The position numbers and the translations under genes were made by a program. Shown in pieces: positions 7,740 through 16,423 of a stretch of DNA of 54,332 nt. Each line of letters begins with the position of its first letter. Position 1 is the first letter of the stretch. This stretch comes from an uncultured Bacteroidales bacterium (GTDB lineage Bacteria > Bacteroidota > Bacteroidia > Bacteroidales > P3), in the NCBI GenBank assembly GCA_937901525.1, contig CALDHX010000072.1:1-54332 (forward strand). Reading direction: 5' to 3'. The notes beneath the pieces are model-generated. The model was not told the DNA's origin. It did no database searches and saw only the letters and a list, made by a program, of their open reading frames with translations.

Positions 7740-8750
7740 ATGCCCGCAAATAAAAATGCACTTATTAGATATAAAACAATAGATAATTGTTTAAGGAATA
7801 AATATAGGCGATGGACACTTGAAGATTTAGTAGAAAAATGTAGCGAAGTTTTATATGAAATGGAGGGAATTAAGAAAGGTGTTTCTGTAAGAACGATTCA
7901 AGGTGATATTCAAATGATGCGTTCTGATAAATTAGGATATAACGCCCCTATTGAAGTGTATGAACAAAAATATTATAGATATTCCGACAAGGATTATAGC
8001 ATTACACAAATGCCTTTAACGCAAAAAGATTTTGAACTTATGCAAGAAGCTGTCGATATGCTAAGAGAATTGGAAAATTTCGAGCAATTTAGAGAGATTT
8101 CCGACATTGTGAGTAGGCTTCAAGACAAATTATCAATTACAAAGAACAATACAAAACCTATTATACACTTTGACAATGTTAAAGACTTAAAAGGATTAGA
8201 ATTATTAAACCCTTTGTATAATTATATTTCACATAAACAAACTATTAAAATAACATATCAATCTTTTTCTTCAAAACAACCGATTGAATACATATTGTTT
8301 CCTTATTTATTAAAAGAGTTCCGTAATCGTTGGTTTATTTTCGGCTCACAAGTAGAAGATTTAATCCTTTACAACTTAGCATTAGATAGAATTATCTCTA
8401 TTGAAAAAACAGATATTCCCTATCAAGAAAATCCAAACTTTGATTCAGAAACTTTTTTCAATGATATGATAGGCGTAAGCAAAGACATAAACGACAAACC
8501 GAAAGAAATAACCTTTTGGGCAACAGCAGAACAAAGCAAATACATTGAAACAAAACCTATTCATAGTTCTCAAAAAATTTTAAATCATAATCCAGACGGC
8601 AGTTGCGTTTTTTCAATAAATGTAATTGAAAACTTTGAGTTGTATTCTATGTTTTTAAGTTATGGAAGTGGCATTAAAATTCTCTCTCCTAAAAGGGTTG
8701 AAAGGTATATGAAAAGAATGTCGGAAAAACTCTTTGATTTATATAAATAA
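7740..8750 (+). CDS. WYL-domain transcriptional regulator
   Basis: 336 residues. An N-terminal winged helix (about 1-75; WTLEDLVEKC and VSVRTIQGDIQMMRS recognition helix) is followed by a WYL domain (about 160-250) with the characteristic IEYILFPYLLKEFRNRWFIFG segment, where WYL reads WFI, and a C-terminal WCX-like domain (about 250-336; LSYGSGIKILSP). WYL proteins are ligand-controlled regulators, and some known members sense single-stranded nucleic acid. It is divergent from the Ro60 gene across a shared control region with an inverted repeat, so it most likely regulates Ro60, itself, or both; that is inference. Its transcript ends at a strong hairpin. Confidence 0.88.
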   Translation: MPANKNALIRYKTIDNCLRNKYRRWTLEDLVEKCSEVLYEMEGIKKGVSVRTIQGDIQMMRSDKLGYNAPIEVYEQKYYRYSDKDYSITQMPLTQKDFELMQEAVDMLRELENFEQFREISDIVSRLQDKLSITKNNTKPIIHFDNVKDLKGLELLNPLYNYISHKQTIKITYQSFSSKQPIEYILFPYLLKEFRNRWFIFGSQVEDLILYNLALDRIISIEKTDIPYQENPNFDSETFFNDMIGVSKDINDKPKEITFWATAEQSKYIETKPIHSSQKILNHNPDGSCVFSINVIENFELYSMFLSYGSGIKILSPKRVERYMKRMSEKLFDLYK

Positions 8751-8760
8751 AGCAAAGAAA

Positions 8761-8815
8761 AACGCTCGTGAGTCTTTGTTTTATTTAGACAAACGAGCGT
8801 TGTGTTTTTTTTGTT
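8761..8815 (+). terminator. Intrinsic terminator of the WYL gene
   Basis: AACGCTCGT (8761-8769) pairs with ACGAGCGTT (8793-8801), with a further GTCT/AGAC pairing inside, followed by TGTG and a T-run. It lies 10 bp after the stop codon. Confidence 0.75.
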
Positions 8816-8903
8816 TCTTTGAAATAGTTTGTTAAATCATTAAAAACAGTAAAAATTTGAATAGAAAAAGAAGTTTCATTTCCTTTATTGTACAAAATTT
8901 TAC

Positions 8904-8916
8904 TATTTTTGCAAAA
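8904..8916 (+). promoter_or_regulatory. abiE -7 element TATTTTTG with overlapping palindrome
   Basis: TATTTTTG (8904-8911) ends only 4 bases before the ATG at 8916, so the transcript would be leaderless or almost so. TTTTGCAAAA (8907-8916) is a perfect palindrome overlapping the -7 box and the first base of the start codon, a plausible site for autorepression by AbiEi. Confidence 0.45.
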
Positions 8917-9542
8917 TGAATAACTTATTATACAATATAGGAAACATACCTATTACAAATTCAATCATTGAATCGTTATATCCTCATCTGAAATCAGGTG
9001 AGAAAAAAGTTGATTGGTTAGAAAAAAACGAGTATATCATAAGATTGAAACGAGGACTTTATGTTTTAAACCCTAAACACTCTCATAAAACTCTTTCTAA
9101 CGAATTAATTGCTAATCACATTTACTCTCCTTCTTATGTTTCACTTTCTTCTGCTCTTAGATATTATGGACTGATTCCTGAGGCTGTTTACACAACTCAG
9201 TCAATGACTATTAAGCATTCTCGAAATTTTCAAACTCCTATTGGGAATTATAATTACAAATCTATTGCAAAAGAGGTTTTTCCTATTGGTGTAAGAAGTG
9301 TTATTAAAGATGATTATGCTTTTCTTATTGCTTCTCCTGAAAAAGCTTTGTGTGATTTAATTGCATGCTCATCTAAGGTTAATCTTCGCTATTTTAAAGA
9401 TGTTGAAACTTATCTTCAAGAGGATATTCGCTTGAATATGGAGGAGTTTTATAGGTTTGATGCAAATATTTTTGAACAATATATTAAGGTTGGTAAAAAA
9501 GCTAACTCTATTTCTACTTTATTAAAATTTCTTCAACAATGA
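8916..9542 (+). CDS. abiEi: AbiEi-family antitoxin/transcriptional regulator (type IV toxin-antitoxin)
   Basis: 208 residues. The N-terminal ~70 residues form a winged-helix of the AbiEi type (VDWLEKNEYIIRLKRGLYVL). The rest is the antitoxin domain, with SYVSLSSALRYYGLIPE and the conserved ASPEKALCDLIA block. In AbiE systems this protein represses its own operon by binding inverted repeats and neutralises the nucleotidyltransferase toxin. It overlaps the next gene by 4 nt (ATGA), the usual bicistronic layout. Confidence 0.87.
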   Translation: MNNLLYNIGNIPITNSIIESLYPHLKSGEKKVDWLEKNEYIIRLKRGLYVLNPKHSHKTLSNELIANHIYSPSYVSLSSALRYYGLIPEAVYTTQSMTIKHSRNFQTPIGNYNYKSIAKEVFPIGVRSVIKDDYAFLIASPEKALCDLIACSSKVNLRYFKDVETYLQEDIRLNMEEFYRFDANIFEQYIKVGKKANSISTLLKFLQQ

Positions 9543-10366
9543 CAAATGATATTTTTCAAACTATGCTTTCTCGGTATGAACTAACGAGTGAACAAAGTAA
9601 ACGAAATGCTATTTTTGAAGTTAATCAACAAATAATTCTTGCAGGACTTTATGCAGGTGGTTTCTTTGATTGTGCAGCATTTTATGGTGGAACTTGTTTG
9701 AGAATCTTTCACGGATTGCAACGTTTTAGTGAGGATATGGATTTTTCTTTACTTTCTCAAAACGAAAATTTTGACTTTACAAAGTACTTCCCTTCTATTA
9801 TTGATGCTTTTACTATGGTTGGACGTAAGGTTGAAATAAAGAAAAAGGATAAAACTAATTTTGGGAAAATAGAATCTGCATTTTTAAAAGACAATACTGA
9901 AGTTTTTGATATACATTTCCAAACAGAGAAATCAATAAAGATTAAAATTGAAGTAGATACTTGCCCTCCTTTAAAATTTAATACTGAACAAAAATTATTA
10001 TTACTACCACACTCTTTTATGACTCGTTGTTTTACTCTTCCAAATCTTTTTGCTGGCAAAATGCATGCTTTAGTTTATCGCGTATGGAAAAACAGAGTTA
10101 AAGGACGTGATTGGTTTGATTTTGAGTGGTATGTTCGCAATAACGTAAATCTTGATTTTAGTCATCTAAAAGAAAGATGCAGTCAATTTAATGGCGAAGA
10201 AATAACAATAAACTCATTTAAAGAAAAACTCATTGACAGGCTTTCTTCTACTGATATAAAACAAGTAAAATCAGATGTCTTACCTTTTGTTCGCAATCCA
10301 AACGATATAAAAATTTGGTCAAATGATTATTTCATTCAATTAGCTAATATGATAAATTTTTCTTAG
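9539..10366 (+). CDS. abiEii: AbiEii-family nucleotidyltransferase toxin
   Basis: 275 residues of the AbiEii/MenT nucleotidyltransferase fold. The active-site elements are intact: GGT at about 50-52, SEDMD with Asp66 and Asp68, and the later block KMHALVYR followed by RVKGRDWFD. Characterised relatives use an NTP to block growth, in MenT by adding nucleotides to tRNA ends; AbiE systems act against phage by abortive infection. It is translationally coupled to abiEi. A long hairpin between it and the convergent flippase gene ends transcription. Confidence 0.88.
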   Translation: MTNDIFQTMLSRYELTSEQSKRNAIFEVNQQIILAGLYAGGFFDCAAFYGGTCLRIFHGLQRFSEDMDFSLLSQNENFDFTKYFPSIIDAFTMVGRKVEIKKKDKTNFGKIESAFLKDNTEVFDIHFQTEKSIKIKIEVDTCPPLKFNTEQKLLLLPHSFMTRCFTLPNLFAGKMHALVYRVWKNRVKGRDWFDFEWYVRNNVNLDFSHLKERCSQFNGEEITINSFKEKLIDRLSSTDIKQVKSDVLPFVRNPNDIKIWSNDYFIQLANMINFS

Positions 10367-10385
10367 TTCCATTTTGTTAACAGAA

Positions 10386-10429
10386 ATACCATTGCAAAAT
10401 TTGCGTTGCAAAAATTTCCGCAATGGTAT
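10386..10429. terminator. Bidirectional hairpin between convergent genes
   Basis: ATACCATTGC (10386-10395) and GCAATGGTAT (10420-10429) are perfect 10-bp arms; inside, two AAATTT stretches can extend the stem. It lies between the ends of abiEii (plus) and the flippase-like gene (minus). There is no long T-run on either side, so termination is inferred from position. Confidence 0.6.
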
Positions 10430-10452
10430 AAATTATCAAGAAAATACTAATT

Positions 10453-11511
10453 TTACTTTTTTCTTTTGAAGACTCTCTTTGTCCAATAAGGCAATACTAA
10501 GGAGCCGAGTATAAGATATGGATAGTAAGTATATAGTCTCCAAATCAAGGCTATGGTTGCGTGTGTTCCTTGTGGCATAAATTCTCCTATAAACAGAGGA
10601 AAGGCAAATTCTGCTACGCCACTGCTTCCCGGAGTTGGAGAAATGCAAAGAATTATCCACATTACTAATTGTCTTGCAAAGACTAAAAGATGTTCTCCTA
10701 CGGGTGAGAATGCGAGGAGTATGCAATTGACTACTAAAAAGCGTGATGTCCACGAAAAGACTGTACATAGGTAGGCTTTTGCCCAAAAAACAAATCCTTT
10801 TCCTTTAAATTCTTGCGAGGAGGTTACTATATCGTCCCCCATTTTTTTTGTTTTGTCTTTTATTTTGCGAAATAGTTTTTTTTCTGAAAGGATATAGAGT
10901 AGTTTTTTAAAGCCTTGTGGAAAGAAAAATATGGCTACAAGAATTATGAGCGTAAGTAGGCACATAAATCCATAGCCTATGAAAAAGATTTGTGTTTCTC
11001 CAAATTCGTATCCTAAGAATGTGAATCGGAAATCGGTGTTAAAGGCAAGGCTTACGCCAACTATTAGCACTACAATAGGGGTTACTATAATGTAAAACAA
11101 CTCATCTAAGAGTGCTGTTATCATTACAATTGCTGTTGAGCGACCTACGGGAATTCCTTCTAAGCTTACGATAAAGAATGCTAAGGCTGAGCCTCCTACT
11201 ACTGAGGGTGTGATTGCTGAGCCAAACTCCCATAGCATTATTACTTGGAAGGATTGTTTCCAAGTGAGTTGTTTGTCGGATAGAAGCCTAATTCTATACA
11301 TATACATCAAGTCTCGCATTACGCCGAAGCACAATGCAAGAAATAAGAAAAGAGTTGAGGTCCAAGTCCAATTGATTAAAATATCTGTTATTGCACTTGA
11401 ATCGTTTTTTATATCTTTTAATATTAGCAATACTGCTACCCCTATTCCAATTAATAAGGGTAGTAGTATTCTTTTAAAGCTAAATAATGATAAAGGATTC
11501 TTTTCCGACAT
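10453..11511 (-). CDS. Flippase-like integral membrane protein (LPG synthase TM domain family)
   Basis: 352 residues with about eight hydrophobic segments along the whole length and a positively charged C-terminus (KRVFKRKK). The motifs ITPSVVGGSALAFF and CISPTPGSSGVAEFAF are the signature of the lysylphosphatidylglycerol-synthase transmembrane/UPF0104 family. No catalytic domain is attached, so it is not itself an aminoacyl-lipid synthase. Members are thought to move or present lipids in the cytoplasmic membrane. It lies 15 bp downstream of mscS on the same strand, the last gene of the long minus-strand run. Confidence 0.85.
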   Translation of the reverse strand: MSEKNPLSLFSFKRILLPLLIGIGVAVLLILKDIKNDSSAITDILINWTWTSTLFLFLALCFGVMRDLMYMYRIRLLSDKQLTWKQSFQVIMLWEFGSAITPSVVGGSALAFFIVSLEGIPVGRSTAIVMITALLDELFYIIVTPIVVLIVGVSLAFNTDFRFTFLGYEFGETQIFFIGYGFMCLLTLIILVAIFFFPQGFKKLLYILSEKKLFRKIKDKTKKMGDDIVTSSQEFKGKGFVFWAKAYLCTVFSWTSRFLVVNCILLAFSPVGEHLLVFARQLVMWIILCISPTPGSSGVAEFAFPLFIGEFMPQGTHATIALIWRLYTYYPYLILGSLVLPYWTKRVFKRKK

Positions 11512-11526
11512 TATTTCTTTGAGATA

Positions 11527-12354
11527 TTATTCTTTTATTAAATCTAATTTTGGATGAGGTAATGCTATATTTTCTTTTACTAAATAATTGTAAACTTTTT
11601 CGTGCATTTCACCCATTATATCCCAATAGTCTGCGTTTTTACACCAAAATCTTATGTCTATATTTATTGCAAGGTCTGTAATAGATACTATAACGGTTGG
11701 TTCAGGTGTAGTGAATATTCTTTTATCTTGTTTTGCTATTGCTATTAATTCCGGATTTATTTTTGCAATATCTACTCCGTGAGCAAGATTAAATTTAATA
11801 TCTATTCTTCTGTCTTCCATTTTTGAATAGTTTATAACGCTTGCTCCTGATAATGCTCCGTTCGGAATTGTGATTACTTTGTTATCTGTTGTTACAAGTG
11901 TGGTTGTGAATATCATTATTTCTTTTACTGTACCTTCAAAGCCGTTTGATTCTATGTAATCACCAACTCTGAATGGTCGAAGTACTAATAAAACTACTCC
12001 TCCTGCAACATTTTGAAGTGTTCCTGAGAGTGCTAAACCTATTGCAACTCCACAAGAGGCCAAAATGGCGGTAAATTGTGTCATTTCTACTCCTAAATAA
12101 CCTATCACAGTAAGTATTAACAATACTTTTAAGAGAATAGAAATTAAAGAGATAAGAAATGGACGTAGTGATAAGTCTAAATTCTTTTTTTCAAATCCTT
12201 TTTCAAGTTTTTTTACAAGAAATTTTATCAATTTAAAGCCTGCCCAAAGTATAATGCAAGCAATAATCAATTTTGGACCAAATTCAAAACATATTGTTTT
12301 CAAAAATCCCATTACATCTTCCCAAGAGAATGAGTTTGCATTTAATAATAACAT
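11527..12354 (-). CDS. mscS: Small-conductance mechanosensitive channel MscS
   Basis: 275 residues, close to the 286 of E. coli MscS. Three N-terminal membrane helices include the pore-lining helix with the Ala/Gly-packed stretch ILASCGVAIGLALSG, followed by the signature NVAGGVVLLVLRPFRVGDYIE. The cytoplasmic beta domain and vestibule follow (KVITIPNGAL). It forms a heptameric channel in the inner membrane that opens under tension to release solutes on osmotic downshift. It lies between hflX and the flippase-like gene. Confidence 0.93.
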   Translation of the reverse strand: MLLLNANSFSWEDVMGFLKTICFEFGPKLIIACIILWAGFKLIKFLVKKLEKGFEKKNLDLSLRPFLISLISILLKVLLILTVIGYLGVEMTQFTAILASCGVAIGLALSGTLQNVAGGVVLLVLRPFRVGDYIESNGFEGTVKEIMIFTTTLVTTDNKVITIPNGALSGASVINYSKMEDRRIDIKFNLAHGVDIAKINPELIAIAKQDKRIFTTPEPTVIVSITDLAINIDIRFWCKNADYWDIMGEMHEKVYNYLVKENIALPHPKLDLIKE

Positions 12355-12388
12355 ATTTTCTTTTTTTAATGGTTAATAATTCTTCTTT

Positions 12389-13579
12389 TTAATACAAAAA
12401 GTTATTGTAAGGATAACGTATTGCGTGTATTGTTTTTACTCTATCGTAGATTAACTGACGCAATTCCTCGATATTTTCTTTGTTTTTTGCTGAAATAAAA
12501 ACCGTATCTTGACTTTCGTTAGATAGATATGTTTGTTTCAAATCTTCTAAGCTCCAATTTTCTTTTGTTTTTGGAGTCAAATCATCTTCCTCTTGTGGAA
12601 TATAGGTATAGGCATCTATCTTATTGAAAAGTAATAGCATTGGTTTGTCATTTGCTTTAATTTCTGCAAGCGTATTATTTACAACTTTTATTTGCTCTTC
12701 AAAGTTTGGATGCGATATATCTACTACATGCACAAGCAAATCTGCTTCTCGCAATTCGTCAAGAGTGGATTTAAAACTTTCTACTAAGCCATGTGGAAGT
12801 TTTCGTATAAATCCAACCGTGTCGGTCAAAAGAAATGGCAGATTTTCTATAACTACTTTTCTCACTGTGGTGTCTAAGGTTGCAAAAAGTTTGTTTTCTG
12901 CAAATACATCACTCTTTGAAAGCAGATTCATTAGAGTTGATTTTCCTACATTGGTGTATCCAACTAAGGCAACACGTACTAAGGACTCTCTATTCTTTCT
13001 TTGTACTGTTTTTTGTTTGTCTATCTCTTTTAATTTTTCTTTTAAAAGCGAGATTTTCGACAAAATGATTCTTCTATCTGTCTCTATTTGCGTTTCTCCT
13101 ACGCCTCTCATTGTCAATCCTGCACCTCCTCTTTGTCTATCAAGGTGTGTCCACATTCTTGTAAGACGTGGCAAAAGGTATTGATACTGTGCAAGTGCTA
13201 CTTGTGTTTTTGAGTGCGAGGTTCTTGCTCTTTGTGCAAATATATTAAGGATTAAACCTGTGCGATCTAAGACATGACACTCCAATGCTCGCTCAATATT
13301 TCTTGCTTGCGAAGGAGAAAGTTCATCATCAAAGACAACCCATTCTAATTCGGCTGCTTTAATGTATTCTTTTATTTCTTCTAATTTTCCACTGCCAACA
13401 AAAGTGCGAGGATCTTTATAAGGAAGTTTTTGAGTGAAACGTTTTTCAACCACAGCTCCTGCGGTATCTATTAAAAATACCAATTCATCAAGATATTCCT
13501 CGGTTTGTTCAACACTAACCTCAGGAGTTGTGATTCCAACTACCACACATCTGTCTGGTTCTACTTTGTAATCTATCAT
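12389..13579 (-). CDS. hflX: Ribosome-associated GTPase HflX
   Basis: 396 residues. The N-terminal HflX domain (about 1-195) carries the conserved VFDDELSPSQARNIE and the glycine-rich RGGAGLTMRGVGETQIETDRR segment. The GTPase domain shows G1 GYTNVGKST, the switch/G3 region DTVGFIRKLPHGLVESFKSTL and G4 NKID. HflX splits stalled or hibernating 70S ribosomes after stress. It starts 6 bp after the ribE stop codon and is probably cotranscribed with it. Confidence 0.95.
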   Translation of the reverse strand: MIDYKVEPDRCVVVGITTPEVSVEQTEEYLDELVFLIDTAGAVVEKRFTQKLPYKDPRTFVGSGKLEEIKEYIKAAELEWVVFDDELSPSQARNIERALECHVLDRTGLILNIFAQRARTSHSKTQVALAQYQYLLPRLTRMWTHLDRQRGGAGLTMRGVGETQIETDRRIILSKISLLKEKLKEIDKQKTVQRKNRESLVRVALVGYTNVGKSTLMNLLSKSDVFAENKLFATLDTTVRKVVIENLPFLLTDTVGFIRKLPHGLVESFKSTLDELREADLLVHVVDISHPNFEEQIKVVNNTLAEIKANDKPMLLLFNKIDAYTYIPQEEDDLTPKTKENWSLEDLKQTYLSNESQDTVFISAKNKENIEELRQLIYDRVKTIHAIRYPYNNFLY

Positions 13580-13585
13580 CTATGC

Positions 13586-14188
13586 TTACTTTTGCATATA
13601 TTGTTCCAAAAGTCTTTGAACATATTTGCCAAAAACATCAAATTCTATATTGACAATTGTTCCTACTTCAAAGCTATGGAAGTTTGTATGTGAATAAGTA
13701 TAAGGTATTATAGAAACTGAAAATTCTCCTTCTTTGCTATCGACAACCGTAAGGCTAACTCCATTTACCGAGATAGAGCCTTTTGGAACTGTCATATTGC
13801 CTTCTTGTTTTTCATACTTAAAATAATATCTCCAAGAGCCATTTTCATCTACAACTTTGAAACATTCTGCTGTTTGATCAACGTGTCCTTGAACTATGTG
13901 TCCATCAAATCTTCCGTCCATAAGCATTGAGCGTTCTACATTAACCTCTGTACCAATTTTCCAAGTGCCAAGATTTGTTTTATCCATAGTTTCTTTCATT
14001 GCAGTAACGACATATTGTTTTTTTTCTTTGTCAAGTTTTACTACTGTCAAACAACAACCATCGTGTGCAAAGCTTTGGTCTATTTTTAATTCATCTGCTA
14101 TTTCGCACTCTAAGGTAAAATGAAAGTTTGTGCCTTCTTGCTCGATGTTTACTACACGAGCCATATTTTCTATTATGCCTGTAAACAT
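13586..14188 (-). CDS. ribE: Riboflavin synthase alpha chain
   Basis: 200 residues with the diagnostic start MFTGIIE and two homologous lumazine-binding barrels (about 1-95 and 96-195; second copy starting GHIVQGHVDQT). It converts two molecules of 6,7-dimethyl-8-ribityllumazine to riboflavin and the pyrimidinedione. No other rib gene is adjacent and no FMN riboswitch is evident upstream; it sits between DPP4 (18 bp) and hflX (6 bp). Confidence 0.95.
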   Translation of the reverse strand: MFTGIIENMARVVNIEQEGTNFHFTLECEIADELKIDQSFAHDGCCLTVVKLDKEKKQYVVTAMKETMDKTNLGTWKIGTEVNVERSMLMDGRFDGHIVQGHVDQTAECFKVVDENGSWRYYFKYEKQEGNMTVPKGSISVNGVSLTVVDSKEGEFSVSIIPYTYSHTNFHSFEVGTIVNIEFDVFGKYVQRLLEQYMQK

Positions 14189-14206
14189 TTTATCTTTCTT
14201 TTTTTA

Positions 14207-16339
14207 TTATAAGTTTTCTTTATGATATCGGAATATCTTTTCGTAAAGATGTATTCTATCTTTTCCTCTTACGTTATGTTCGTGATCAGGATAAATAAAG
14301 TAATCTACTTGTTTTCCTGATTTGATACATTTATTGATAAACTCTAATGAGTGTTGCATTACTACGGTTGGGTCTTGTGCTCCGTGGATTACAAGAAGTT
14401 TTCCTTCTAATTGATCTGCATAGTTAAGAAGTGAAGATTTTTCATATCCTTCTTTGTTGTCCTCAGGTGAAGACATATATCTTTCTCCGTACATAATCTC
14501 ATACCATTTCCAATCAATTACAGGGCCACCTGCTGTTGCTGTTTTGAATACTCCTGGATTTTTCAATTTTAATGAAATAGTCATAAATCCACCGTATGAC
14601 CAACCGTCAACGCCTATACGATTTTCATCTACGTATGGAAGAGATTTCAAATAATTTACTCCATCCATTTGGTCGCTTACTTCAATGCTTCCACAATTTC
14701 TCCATATTGCACTTTCAAATTCAAAGCCTCTGTTTGCTGAGCCTCTACTATCTACTGTCCAAACTATGTAGCCTTGTTGTGCAAGGAAAAGAAAGAAATT
14801 GTTTGCTCCCGATAACCAACTTTCTGTAATGAGTTGTGCGTGTGGTCCACCATATACGTAAACTATTACAGGGTATTTCTTTGTTGCATCAAAGTTTATT
14901 GGTTTTATCATACGTGCATATAAATCTGTACCGTCTTTTGCTTTGATTGTAAATACGTCTATTTCTGGTTTATCTAAGTCTGCCCAAGGGTTTTCTGATT
15001 TATAGATTTCTTTTACTTGCTTTGCTTTATTGTCATACAAAACAACTCTTCTTGGTTCTACTGAACTTGTGTATGTATCTAAGAAAAGTGTTCCTTCTGC
15101 GTTGAATTGTGCGTTGTGAGTTCCTTTTTCTGGTGTGCAACGGCGTATTTTCTTTGTTTTAAAGTTATAAGCATATAGATTTTGTTCCAATGGAGAGTCT
15201 TGTGTTGAATAAAAATACACCTCTGTCGCTTTTTTATTGAATCCTTCTATTGAGTTAATCATCCAATTGCCTGAGGTAAGTTGAGAAATTAAAGTTCCGT
15301 CTGTATTATATAGGTAAGCGTGATTAAATCCGTCTCTTTCGCTTAGGAAAATGAATTGTTTGCTGTTGTTAGGTAAAAAGAAAATAGGTGATTCTGGCTC
15401 AACATATTTTTCATTTGTTTCTCTTAACAACTCTTTTACTTGGTTTCCATTTGCTACATCGTATGATACAAGCGATAAATCGTTTTGTTTACGATTTAGT
15501 TTTTGAATATAAAGCATTGTTCCTTCTGGATTCCAAGTTAAATTTGTAAGATACGCTTCTCTTTCTTCAAGGCTATTGTCTTTTCTTGTGTTTAATTCTA
15601 TGGTTTTATCGGTTTTAGAGTCATAAACCAAAACTTTTACCTCGTGAGACTTCATTCCTGCCATTGGATAGCGTATTGGAGTTTCTTTTGCCTCACGTAA
15701 AGCTGTGTTTACCAAAGGATATTCTTCTACCATGCTTTCATCCATTCTGTAAAATGCTAATTTTGTTGCATCGTTTGAAAGATAGAATCCTTTTTCTATT
15801 CCAAATTCATTTCTGTGTACTGCAACTCCGTATGTTATTCCATTTCCTCCGTCAGTAGTTAGTTGTTTTGGTTCTTTGCCTTTTGTTGAAAACCAAACAT
15901 TTCCGTCAATTGTATAGGCTGCACTACCATTTTTCAAATCTAATTCAAGATTTTCTGCTCCTTCTTTTATTTTGCATATAGGAGTTGATTGTTTTGTTTC
16001 TATATTGTAGTGAAAAACTGTTTTGCTATCAGCACTTAGGAATGCAAATTCTTTTTCTGAAATAAATTCTATGGATGCAAAATGTTTTAAATCTGCTGTT
16101 AAATCTTCTTTTGTCAAGATTGTTTTTTCGGTTTTCTTATCTCCTAAGATTAATTCTTGACCTGTTTTTGTGTAGGCATAGTTTCCTTTTTCTCCAACAA
16201 ATTGTAGGTTATATATTCCTGTTGGATAGTATTGTCTGTCTTGAACTTTTTTTATGTCTATAAGACCTTTTTGTGCGAATGCTCCAATGTTTGAAAACAC
16301 TATCAAAAGAGCAAAAAATAATCCTAAATTTCGTCTCAT
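14207..16339 (-). CDS. dpp4: Dipeptidyl peptidase IV (S9B prolyl oligopeptidase family)
   Basis: 710 residues with a signal peptide (about 1-22, ending GAFAQ), so periplasmic. An eight-bladed beta-propeller fills about 25-460, followed by an alpha/beta-hydrolase domain. The triad is visible: Ser581 in GWSYGG, Asp656 in HGAQDPT, His688 in the DHEHNV segment. The enzyme releases X-Pro dipeptides; Bacteroidota use it in peptide nutrition. Its ATG directly abuts a 21-bp-period A-tract array on the 5' side that contains no recognisable promoter, so it probably depends on transcription from upstream. Confidence 0.93.
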   Translation of the reverse strand: MRRNLGLFFALLIVFSNIGAFAQKGLIDIKKVQDRQYYPTGIYNLQFVGEKGNYAYTKTGQELILGDKKTEKTILTKEDLTADLKHFASIEFISEKEFAFLSADSKTVFHYNIETKQSTPICKIKEGAENLELDLKNGSAAYTIDGNVWFSTKGKEPKQLTTDGGNGITYGVAVHRNEFGIEKGFYLSNDATKLAFYRMDESMVEEYPLVNTALREAKETPIRYPMAGMKSHEVKVLVYDSKTDKTIELNTRKDNSLEEREAYLTNLTWNPEGTMLYIQKLNRKQNDLSLVSYDVANGNQVKELLRETNEKYVEPESPIFFLPNNSKQFIFLSERDGFNHAYLYNTDGTLISQLTSGNWMINSIEGFNKKATEVYFYSTQDSPLEQNLYAYNFKTKKIRRCTPEKGTHNAQFNAEGTLFLDTYTSSVEPRRVVLYDNKAKQVKEIYKSENPWADLDKPEIDVFTIKAKDGTDLYARMIKPINFDATKKYPVIVYVYGGPHAQLITESWLSGANNFFLFLAQQGYIVWTVDSRGSANRGFEFESAIWRNCGSIEVSDQMDGVNYLKSLPYVDENRIGVDGWSYGGFMTISLKLKNPGVFKTATAGGPVIDWKWYEIMYGERYMSSPEDNKEGYEKSSLLNYADQLEGKLLVIHGAQDPTVVMQHSLEFINKCIKSGKQVDYFIYPDHEHNVRGKDRIHLYEKIFRYHKENL

Positions 16340-16423
16340 TTTTTTCTTTGTTTTTTTATTTTTTTTCTTTACTTTTTTTAAATTTTTCTTTGCTTTTTTT
16401 TATTTTTTCTTTGATTTTTTTTC
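16340..16423 (-). repeat. 21-bp period CAAAG/A-tract array upstream of DPP4
   Basis: On the plus strand CTTTG (or CTTTA) begins at 16346, 16367, 16388 and 16409, exactly 21 bp apart, with only T-runs and single A or C between. A further partial copy is at 16423. It fills the whole gap between two minus-strand genes; on the coding strand it reads CAAAG plus A-tracts up to the DPP4 start codon. Confidence 0.85.

Noticed and set aside
16340..16423. Possible CRISPR-like array
   Set aside because: The 21-bp units have no unique spacers of 30 bp or so and no cas genes are present; it is a low-complexity phased repeat.
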